From assembly GCA_015489265.1 (NCBI GenBank), contig WFZY01000095.1, positions 1 through 9,024 on the forward strand: DNA of 9,024 bases, read 5' to 3'. A model generated the notes under the pieces. The model was not told the origin of the DNA, made no database searches, and saw only the letters and a list, made by a program, of their open reading frames with translations. This document shows positions 1 to 5,240 of the stretch, one piece after another. This DNA comes from Flavobacteriaceae bacterium. GTDB lineage: Bacteria > Bacteroidota > Bacteroidia > Flavobacteriales > Flavobacteriaceae. Position 1 is the first letter of the stretch, and every line of letters begins with the position of its first letter. Made by a program: the position numbers and the translations under genes.

Positions 1-153
1 CCGGATAGTAGCCGTATTGGGTTGTCTGTTTTGTAAATGCTTGACAAATTGGTCAAAATGAACAATTCTATCAACAATCGGGTAAGATTGTTGTGATAAA
101 ATCTGTCCATACCAAAAAATACATCCTAAGATAAAAAGTAGTTTTGTTTTCAT
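1..153 (-). CDS. N-terminal fragment of a secreted protein of unknown function (runs off the left edge)
   Basis: An uninterrupted frame of 51 codons starts with ATG at 153 and leaves the window at base 1, so only the N-terminus is visible. Residues 1-22 (MKTKLLFILGCIFWYGQILS, then QQ) form a convincing Sec signal peptide: two Lys, a hydrophobic core, and a probable cleavage near the S-Q junction, as is common in Bacteroidota. The visible mature part (starting SYPIVDRIVHFDQF) matches no family I can name. The Cys at residue 11 lies inside the hydrophobic core and no lipobox is evident, so this is probably a periplasmic or secreted protein and not a lipoprotein. A good TAnnTTTG promoter lies just upstream (181-211), which supports a real gene with its own transcription, separate from the panD operon that points at it. 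The call of 'secreted' is firm; the function is unknown. Confidence 0.75.
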   Translation of the reverse strand, partial: MKTKLLFILGCIFWYGQILSQQSYPIVDRIVHFDQFVKHLQNRQPNTATIR

Positions 154-180
154 AATGTAGTGGTTTTAATTATTTGCTTA

Positions 181-211
181 CAAAACTACTAGGCAAGCCA
201 AGTCAAAACAA
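181..211 (-). promoter_or_regulatory. Candidate Bacteroidota-type promoter for the gene starting at 153
   Basis: Read on the minus strand, the -7 box TAGTTTTG (plus-strand 181-188) matches the known Bacteroidota consensus TAnnTTTG exactly. A TTG (209-211) lies 20 bases upstream, within the 17-23 spacing reported for Flavobacterium. Transcription would begin near 175, giving a leader of about 20 bases. This is a motif match only. Confidence 0.5.
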
Positions 212-223
212 TAAAGATTGTTT
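206..223. repeat. Short perfect inverted repeat (AAACAAT/ATTGTTT), weak terminator or operator candidate
   Basis: AAACAAT (206-212) and ATTGTTT (217-223) are perfect complements around the 4-base loop AAAG. It lies 34 bases past the stop codon of the flippase-like gene on the minus strand and overlaps the -33 element of the candidate promoter for the next gene. It could be a weak terminator for the panD operon or a small operator. The stem has only one G-C pair per arm, so a strong intrinsic terminator is unlikely. Confidence 0.3.
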
Positions 224-256
224 AAAAAGGCTGTTTCATTTATTAAAATGCTTATT

Positions 257-1228
257 TCATTTGATTAATGCGGATTCGTTGTTGTAAACAGGCAATAATA
301 TCATACAAATCAACCCAAAAAGGATTACCAATAAAGTTTGCGTCGTCCACATCAACAAGCCGAAAGCCGTGCCGGTTTCTTTGGAAATACCGTATAACAA
401 TAGCGCTTCGGCTACAAAGACAGGATAAACGCCAAAGCCACCATTTGATATAACCATAGCAATACTACCGGCTATAAATGCTACTAAAACGGCATCAATT
501 CCTAAATTTTCGGTTTCGGGAAATGCCCAAAGAACCACCCAAAACATCGCAAGATATAAAAACCAAATGATAATGGTTTGCAGGATAAACCACCACTTAT
601 GCGGCATGGACAAAATGCTGTTCATACCTTGTAATAAACCGTTGATAAAAGTTTTGATTTTAAGTATTAACGGATTTGTAGCGTGCTGCGCCCATTTTAA
701 AAAGCCAATGAGCAACAATATTAATCCCAAGATTTCCAGCGTCAACAAAACAGGACTTTTGGGCAACTTAGGGGCAAGTAATGCGTAAATTAAGTCAAAC
801 TGCAAAAACAAGGCAGCCAACATAAATAACACTAAAAAGACCATGTCCGCCATACGTTCGGCAACAATGGTCCCGAAAGCTTGGTCAAAACGAATGTCTT
901 TTTCATATTTTGCCAAAGTTGCCGCTCTACCGATTTCACCGGCTCGCGGTACTACCAAATTTAATAAATAGGACAAACCGACCGTCAAAACCAAATTGGC
1001 TTTAAGCGGTTGATAATTTAAAGTTTCCAAGAGATAATTCCACCGGTAAGCCCTTATGATATGACTCAACAAGCCCAAAAATAAGGAAAGGACTAACCAT
1101 TTGTAGTCGGCATACTTGATGCTGTTCCAAATCTCTGATAATTGTTGGTCGGTAAAACCGGACAAGTAATAATATAGGATAGCGGCACCTACCAAAAGGG
1201 GTAATATGACTTTGAGTGCCTTTTTCAA
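257..1228 (-). CDS. Flippase-like integral membrane protein, LPG_synthase_TM family (PF03706 / TIGR00374 type)
   Basis: A 323-residue polytopic inner-membrane protein. Hydrophobic segments lie near residues 5-23, 43-60, 77-94, 125-148, 159-177, 213-235, 243-262 and 290-314. Family-typical motifs are visible: RAYRWNYLL (59-67), PRAGEIGR (94-101), the ERMAD charged pair (124-128), and the glycine-rich SNGGFGVYP loop (261-269). The family is related to the membrane half of MprF lysyl-phosphatidylglycerol synthases, but stand-alone members lack the aminoacyl-transferase domain, as here, and their substrate is generally unknown; lipid or lipid-linked sugar translocation is the usual guess. The start is TTG at 1228: an in-frame stop lies three codons upstream (1235-1237), so no ATG is available further out, and the peptide from TTG begins with a normal MKKALKV membrane start. 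Its start lies 1 base after the panD stop (TAA-A-TTG), so translation is probably coupled and the two genes form an operon, an arrangement I recall from other Bacteroidota. Confidence 0.88.
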   Translation of the reverse strand: MKKALKVILPLLVGAAILYYYLSGFTDQQLSEIWNSIKYADYKWLVLSLFLGLLSHIIRAYRWNYLLETLNYQPLKANLVLTVGLSYLLNLVVPRAGEIGRAATLAKYEKDIRFDQAFGTIVAERMADMVFLVLFMLAALFLQFDLIYALLAPKLPKSPVLLTLEILGLILLLIGFLKWAQHATNPLILKIKTFINGLLQGMNSILSMPHKWWFILQTIIIWFLYLAMFWVVLWAFPETENLGIDAVLVAFIAGSIAMVISNGGFGVYPVFVAEALLLYGISKETGTAFGLLMWTTQTLLVILFGLICMILLPVYNNESALIK

Positions 1229-1229
1229 T

Positions 1230-1580
1230 TTATTTCAACAAATTAGTTTCGGTATCGGGGAAAACAATGGTGGGTTTAAAATTTTTAGCTTCTGCCATGT
1301 CCATCCAAGTGTAAGAGATAATGATGATCACATCACCTTTTTGCACCCGACGCGCTGCCGGACCGTTTAGTGTAATCTCACCGCTACCGCGCTTACCTTT
1401 AATGATATAAGTTTCGATACGTTCACCATTATTCACATTAACAATCTGCACTTTTTCTCCTTCAATCATATTGGCAGCATCGACCAAATCGGCATCAATA
1501 GTAATACTGCCGATATAGTCCAACTCGGCACCGGTCACTTTTACACGATGAATTTTGGATTTAAAGATTTCTACCATCAT
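1230..1580 (-). CDS. panD: Aspartate 1-decarboxylase (pyruvoyl-dependent)
   Basis: PanD decarboxylates L-aspartate to beta-alanine, which PanC joins to pantoate to make pantothenate for CoA. It is a cytoplasmic tetramer that activates itself by cleaving a Gly-Ser bond to make a pyruvoyl group. From ATG 1580 the protein has 116 residues and its numbering matches E. coli PanD through the catalytic region: Lys9, His11, the Gly24-Ser25 cleavage site in DYIGSITID, Arg54, Thr57, Tyr58 and Asn72 (TLNGPAAR) are all in place. It is about 10 residues shorter at the C-terminus than the E. coli protein, which fits my memory of Bacteroidota PanD (ending -TNLL-). The frame is open to an ATG at 1613, but that would add 11 unrelated residues and lies upstream of the promoter box at 1588-1595, so 1580 (or the adjacent ATG at 1577) is the start. 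The flippase-like gene follows after 1 base. panC is not next to it: an inverted repeat occupies the upstream side. Confidence 0.96.
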   Translation of the reverse strand: MMVEIFKSKIHRVKVTGAELDYIGSITIDADLVDAANMIEGEKVQIVNVNNGERIETYIIKGKRGSGEITLNGPAARRVQKGDVIIIISYTWMDMAEAKNFKPTIVFPDTETNLLK

Positions 1581-1587
1581 AATATTG

Positions 1588-1614
1588 CAAAGATATATAT
1601 TTTTTAATACCAAA
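1588..1614 (-). promoter_or_regulatory. Candidate panD promoter with a near-leaderless transcript
   Basis: On the minus strand TATCTTTG (plus-strand 1588-1595) fits TAnnTTTG exactly. The nearest TTTG (1611-1614) is 15 bases upstream, shorter than the usual 17-23, so the -33 element is weak or different. The box ends only 7 bases before the ATG at 1580, so the transcript would start at or within a few bases of the start codon. The TTTG part lies inside the left arm of the inverted repeat, so the element may supply part of the promoter. Confidence 0.45.
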
Positions 1615-1768
1615 AGGAATTGTTTTTTAGTCCAAAATAAATTGAATTATTTTTTTCTGTATCAAGGCGAAAAACGCAGTTATAGCCGTAGCTATAACGA
1701 GTATTTTCAACGAAGATACAGGAAAAAAGAAACAATTTATCGGATTAATAAATATTTGTTTTTGGTAT
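1607..1768. repeat. 162-bp nested inverted repeat, MITE-like or dispersed palindromic element
   Basis: Four pairs of arms share almost the same centre (about 1688): ATACCAAAA (1607-1615) with TTTTGGTAT (1760-1768); ATAAATTG (1637-1644) with CAATTTAT (1733-1740); TTTTTTCTGTATC (1651-1663) with GATACAG-G-AAAAAA (1715-1728, one bulged G); and GTTATAGC (1679-1686) with GCTATAAC (1691-1698) around a CGTA loop. A fifth, shorter match (GAAAA 1669-1673, TTTTC 1704-1708) fills the gap. As RNA or single-stranded DNA it would fold into one long hairpin. The outermost 9-bp arms could be terminal inverted repeats of a non-coding mobile element; I see no clear target-site duplication. Without a genome-wide search its copy number is unknown. 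Confidence 0.7.
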
Positions 1769-1880
1769 AATTAGGGCATTTCAAGAAATATGCCAAAAAA
1801 CATCCTTCACTTTATTCAATCAAACTGCACTTTTAATAGATGAAAGTGTCTTTTCATAGAATCATGCTGGTTAGTTTCCA

Positions 1881-1908
1881 TTTTGTTTTGTTTGTTTGTG
1901 TATCTATG
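1881..1908 (+). promoter_or_regulatory. Weak candidate promoter for the lipoprotein cluster
   Basis: TATCTATG (1901-1908) differs by one base from TAnnTTTG, with TTTTG (1881-1885) 15 bases upstream. It would start transcription about 40 bases before the ATG at 1953. This is the best box found upstream of the plus-strand cluster, but the match is imperfect. Confidence 0.25.
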
Positions 1909-1952
1909 ACAATTTTATAAATGAAAACTTAAAACATTTAAAAATAAAAATC

Positions 1953-2387
1953 ATGAAAAACACTATCAAAAAAACTATAGGATTAATCTTATTAGTAACA
2001 GTAATGATTGCTATTAGTACAAGTTGCGGACCCGATCCAGAACCGGAAAAAGATGACAAATGCGATTATCAAGGATTTACCTACACAAATACATCGAACA
2101 ATAGTCAAACTTCTATTCCTGAAGCGGAATTGACTACTGAATTATTTCCTTCAAGTTCATCAATAGAAATATACAAAACAACGGATCCAGGTAATATGAA
2201 TTTTTCAACCGGTGTTATTACAGATGGCGGAACCGGTACCGGCACCTTAAACTACAATGGTTCAACTATCAGTGTCAATGTCACTTGCCAAAAAGCCGGA
2301 ACAGCGGTCGGAGATGAATTCCGCTACGATGTAACGGGTACAAACCTCGAAGCACAATTTTGTGTAGAAGTCGATCAAGTACATTAA
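1953..2387 (+). CDS. Small lipoprotein, probably surface-exposed; unknown function
   Basis: A 144-residue protein from ATG 1953. The frame is open to an earlier ATG at 1896, but that would place 19 hydrophilic residues before a classic MKNTIKKT signal, so 1953 is preferred; its A-rich leader (AAAATAAAAATC) is typical for Bacteroidota. Residues 1-24 are a lipoprotein signal ending in STSC (Cys25 lipidated; a relaxed lipobox, normal in this phylum). The mature start CGPDPEPEKDDK is acidic and fits the lipoprotein export signal (K plus two acidic residues) known to send Bacteroidota lipoproteins to the cell surface. The roughly 110-residue mature domain is Thr/Ser/Gly-rich and looks all-beta, with no family I recognise. 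It resembles the next gene: a GTxxxAVGD-like turn (AGTAVGDEF here, EASAVGDNV there), a Cys in the last strand, and a final D-x-x-H. Confidence 0.85.
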   Translation: MKNTIKKTIGLILLVTVMIAISTSCGPDPEPEKDDKCDYQGFTYTNTSNNSQTSIPEAELTTELFPSSSSIEIYKTTDPGNMNFSTGVITDGGTGTGTLNYNGSTISVNVTCQKAGTAVGDEFRYDVTGTNLEAQFCVEVDQVH

Positions 2388-2400
2388 CAATATACACATC

Positions 2401-2442
2401 AATTATACTGATTTCTGATAATCATCTGAAACCAGTATAATT
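2401..2442 (+). terminator. Stem-loop between the two lipoprotein genes (possible attenuator or weak terminator)
   Basis: AATTATACTG (2401-2410) pairs perfectly with CAGTATAATT (2433-2442); the loop region contains a smaller TTTC/GAAA match. It starts 14 bases after the first lipoprotein stop. No T-run follows, so it could also be a processing or stability hairpin that sets different levels of the two lipoproteins. Confidence 0.4.
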
Positions 2443-2542
2443 TGATAAATTCCTATAAGCAACAAACAAGCTCCTCAAAAATAAACGAAAGGAGTAAACC
2501 GAAAATCCTGAAGAGAGTAGGGCAATTTAATAATTTATAAAA

Positions 2543-3013
2543 ATGAAAAAAACAGTTTTAATTCTATTTGCAATAATTGCAATTATCAACACTTCTTGTG
2601 GAGAAAAAGAAGATGACCCCAAAGAAGAAGCTTGTGAAATTGGCATCAAATACAAAATGGATGGCAATGAGGTTTCATATCCTAACTCCGGCGTGACAGC
2701 CGAAATCTATCCCAATGACCCAAATGTCGGGAAAATTTATGATATATGGGCTAATGGGTTTTACTTCCACTCATCCGTAGCCGAACAAGGACAAACTTGC
2801 GGATTTGTAGATGATTGGCTAACCGAAGAAGGCGCCAACATTGCCGCATGGACACAAATGCAAGACAAAAATTTTGCATTTACCATTGATGAAGAAGCTT
2901 CGGCAGTAGGAGACAATGTCAAAATAAAATTCTTTGGAAGTTTTAACGATAACGGCACCATACATCAGATTACAGAAGGAGTGATTTGTACGACTATTGA
3001 TATCTTGCATTGA
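2543..3013 (+). CDS. Small lipoprotein, likely paralogue of the preceding one; unknown function
   Basis: A 156-residue protein with ATG 2543 preceded by an A/T-rich leader. Residues 1-18 (MKKTVLILFAIIAIINTS) are a lipoprotein signal ending before Cys19. The mature N-terminus CGEKEDDPKEEAC is strongly acidic with K-E-D-D, a good match to the Bacteroidota surface lipoprotein export signal. The rest is predicted mainly beta, with Cys near residues 31, 81 and 149. Similarity to the upstream lipoprotein is visible in the order of elements: acidic tether, a Cys shortly after it, an AE-(I/L)-(Y/F)-P segment (TAEIYP here, TTELFP there), the AVGD turn, a Cys in the last strand and a terminal D-x-x-H. 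I read this as tandem duplication with strong divergence. No catalytic motif is visible; a binding or structural role at the surface is inference. Confidence 0.87.
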   Translation: MKKTVLILFAIIAIINTSCGEKEDDPKEEACEIGIKYKMDGNEVSYPNSGVTAEIYPNDPNVGKIYDIWANGFYFHSSVAEQGQTCGFVDDWLTEEGANIAAWTQMQDKNFAFTIDEEASAVGDNVKIKFFGSFNDNGTIHQITEGVICTTIDILH

Positions 3014-3048
3014 TGTGTTGCGGAACCACTTCCAAAATAATTACAAGA

Positions 3049-3074
3049 CCTACTAGTTTTTTTTAACCTAGTGG
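3049..3074 (+). repeat. Imperfect stem-loop upstream of the barrel gene
   Basis: CC-T-ACTAG (3049-3056) pairs with CTAGTGG (3068-3074) with one bulged T and a T-rich loop. CTAGTGG occurs again at 3122-3128, closer to the next start codon. It could be a weak terminator after the second lipoprotein gene or a regulatory hairpin; nothing in the sequence decides between them. Confidence 0.3.
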
Positions 3075-3169
3075 ATCTAAATAATTAATTTTCAACACTT
3101 AACTTACAAGTAAACTGATGTCTAGTGGTATCCTTAAAAAAAATAAATTTAAACCTAAAAGTAAATTTC

Positions 3170-5230
3170 ATGAAAAAAATAATTATACAATTAACAATTC
3201 TATTTCTGACTATCACCGTGTATAGTCAGGAAAAAGGACTAGATATCTCCGTTATGGGAGGTATTTCCCAACCGATGGGAAGCTACAAAACAGAAACCGT
3301 ACCTGATGTTACCGAAGATAGAATTGGTGCTGTTTATGACTTTATCGGTTATGATAAAACCCGAAAAGGCAATATGTTTTACAACTTAGATGTCAATTAC
3401 CGGTTTGGTAAATTTGGTATGGGATTGAGTTTGGGTAATTTCAGTCACGAAATATCCGAATACAGCTATCACACACCTTTTAAAACTTCGTTTGAAGGTG
3501 GCAACCTATCCGGAACTTATTACGGTATAGGACCCAACTACAATATGAGTTTTTCAAAACTCAATTTTGCCATGATGCTCCGTGCCGGTATGGCTAATTA
3601 CAAATATGACGGATTTAAAGGGTTTTATGCCGAAGATGATGTTACGGCACCGGTAAATATCTTGGAATCGGAAATGAAAATTGATGCCAAAACAAGTATG
3701 ACATATAGCTCAATTGGCATAAAACTGTCCTACCCTATCTCAAAGAATTTGTCTGTTTTTACCAAATTTGATTATTTGATGACTTTAGGTAAAGGTTTGG
3801 AAGTAGAAGATACTTATTATCTGCCGGTTGATATGAATCAAAATGATACCATTTCTGCGTTTGATGTAGCACATTTTACCATAGAGGAATTTAAGAGAGA
3901 ACAAAACCGTTTTATCAAACCGACTATGTTGCATGTCGGTGTGGGATTGACTTATAATATACCTTTTGGGAAGTCAAAACGACCTGCAAAAAGTATAAAA
4001 ACAAGTATGGTAAAGAGTCCTCTAAAGGACAATAAAAAAGATGATGAACAAAAAATTGTTTTAACTAGTCCTGAAAATAATGCACATTTTGAAAATCAGG
4101 ATGAGATTAAAAGATTTAGTTGGAAAGTTGTGGGTAAACCGTTTAATAATCCTAAATATTTTATTGAAGTAAGACCTTTAAACAAAACAGGACGTACTTA
4201 CTTTGCAACTACAGAAAAAATGCAAATATCACCCAAAGCAATATTTGGCGATGCTAAACCTACAGATCAATTTGTATGGCGAGTGACGGAACAACATTCA
4301 GGAACCGGTTCAAATCCTCGTTCATTATTTTTCGACCAGTGCGAATTTGATTTTAATATTGATAATGTTTCTATCGAATGCAAGGGTTACGAAGGTAATA
4401 AACGCAAATACAAAATTTGTTTTGATGCTACCTATTCCGGCAGTACTGGAGATTTAACCTATGCTAATACCGGTAGCGGATTGTCCGTATATGATCAAAA
4501 TTATACGGCATTGACATACACACTTACCGGAACAAATACGACACTGCAAACTCAAATCGGCAGCACCGCCTCAACAGTAAATTACTGTTTTGAAACATTG
4601 GTAGATAATACCGTAACCGCCATTGGTTTCGGTTTGCAAGGAGACGATTTAGACCCTTCGCCTGCCATAACCTGTCAGCCCGGTGCCAGCAACGGTATTG
4701 ACGACTTACCGGATTGTTTGTGTGATGAATGTGATAGAATAGAAATCTCAACCGGCGATTTCAATATTCAAGCAGACAATCAAAATCCCGGTATCTTTAC
4801 TTTTGACGGCAATATTAATGTAAACGTTCCGGTCTATGGCATAGAAATGCAAATTGTTTCTATGAACTACAATTCAAATCCGGATACATGCAGTCAAGGT
4901 GTGACAAGTGTGGAAACTTCAGGCATCTTTTTACATGCCGGTACTACCATCAATAATTCCGGTAGTATTATCTTCTTCAACGAATCGGCATCACAAAGCC
5001 CGAATTCTAACACCAATGCTTCCAAGGATATTAAATATATCAGCAACTCGGCTTTAAACGGCAATATCCCGGTGCATTTGAATATCGGTTTGCCACAAGC
5101 ATTAAACGGATTGAGCCCCGATTGTTGTCAAATAGACTATACGGTATGTCTTAAAATAAGTGTGTTTTATGAAGATGGTACTTGTAAGACTTGTGATATA
5201 ACCAAATGTTTCAATTTTAACAATCAATAA
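3170..5230 (+). CDS. Outer-membrane beta-barrel protein with Ig/Fn3-like and Cys-rich C-terminal domains
   Basis: A 686-residue protein from ATG 3170; the frame extends upstream to a GTG at 3125, but the MKKIIIQLTILF signal peptide (1-19, cleavage S-Q) fixes the start. Residues 21-267 hold eight amphipathic beta-strand candidates (near 24-34, 69-79, 80-92, 113-127, 129-145, 175-189, 191-206, 250-266), as in OmpA/OmpX-size barrels. A Lys-rich linker (268-293) leads to an Fn3/Ig-like domain (296-390; SPENNAHF start, FSWKV, FVWRV). Then come two Cys-bearing regions, 391-505 and 516-683. All 15 Cys lie after residue 390; none is in the barrel. The last region ends in CC-x6-C-x11-C-x2-C-x4-C (C652-C680), a pattern repeated in the next gene. 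An even-stranded barrel with a periplasmic N-terminus would place the extension in the periplasm, as in OmpA, but no OmpA peptidoglycan-binding motif is seen. The next gene starts 10 bases after the stop. Function unknown; a docking or assembly role is inference. Confidence 0.85.
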   Translation: MKKIIIQLTILFLTITVYSQEKGLDISVMGGISQPMGSYKTETVPDVTEDRIGAVYDFIGYDKTRKGNMFYNLDVNYRFGKFGMGLSLGNFSHEISEYSYHTPFKTSFEGGNLSGTYYGIGPNYNMSFSKLNFAMMLRAGMANYKYDGFKGFYAEDDVTAPVNILESEMKIDAKTSMTYSSIGIKLSYPISKNLSVFTKFDYLMTLGKGLEVEDTYYLPVDMNQNDTISAFDVAHFTIEEFKREQNRFIKPTMLHVGVGLTYNIPFGKSKRPAKSIKTSMVKSPLKDNKKDDEQKIVLTSPENNAHFENQDEIKRFSWKVVGKPFNNPKYFIEVRPLNKTGRTYFATTEKMQISPKAIFGDAKPTDQFVWRVTEQHSGTGSNPRSLFFDQCEFDFNIDNVSIECKGYEGNKRKYKICFDATYSGSTGDLTYANTGSGLSVYDQNYTALTYTLTGTNTTLQTQIGSTASTVNYCFETLVDNTVTAIGFGLQGDDLDPSPAITCQPGASNGIDDLPDCLCDECDRIEISTGDFNIQADNQNPGIFTFDGNINVNVPVYGIEMQIVSMNYNSNPDTCSQGVTSVETSGIFLHAGTTINNSGSIIFFNESASQSPNSNTNASKDIKYISNSALNGNIPVHLNIGLPQALNGLSPDCCQIDYTVCLKISVFYEDGTCKTCDITKCFNFNNQ

Positions 5231-5240
5231 ACAGTATATT

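Larger units (their letters stand above)
1581..1952. other. Divergent intergenic region between panD and the first lipoprotein gene
   Basis: These 372 bases hold no credible gene; the plus-strand frame at 1555-1770 reads through the inverted repeat and codes for nothing recognisable. In order from the left they contain the panD promoter box (1588-1595), the nested inverted repeat (1607-1768), two small imperfect hairpins (GGCATTTC...GAAATATGCC, 1775-1794; CACTTT...AAAGTG, 1828-1848), and an AT-rich leader before the lipoprotein start at 1953. No tRNA or riboswitch fold was recognised by eye. Confidence 0.7.

Noticed and set aside
1581..1613. Upstream ATG (1613) as the panD start
   Set aside because: The extra 11 residues do not match PanD, and the likely promoter box lies downstream of it; numbering from 1580 matches the family exactly.
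1555..1770. Plus-strand frame of 71 codons in the panD-lipoprotein gap
   Set aside because: It reads through the inverted repeat and the panD 5' end, has no recognisable protein features, and its composition follows the palindrome.
3170..5230. PorP/SprF-type partner of a type IX adhesin
   Set aside because: The typical N-terminal motif of that family is absent, and it is normally near 300 residues without Ig-like or Cys-rich extensions.
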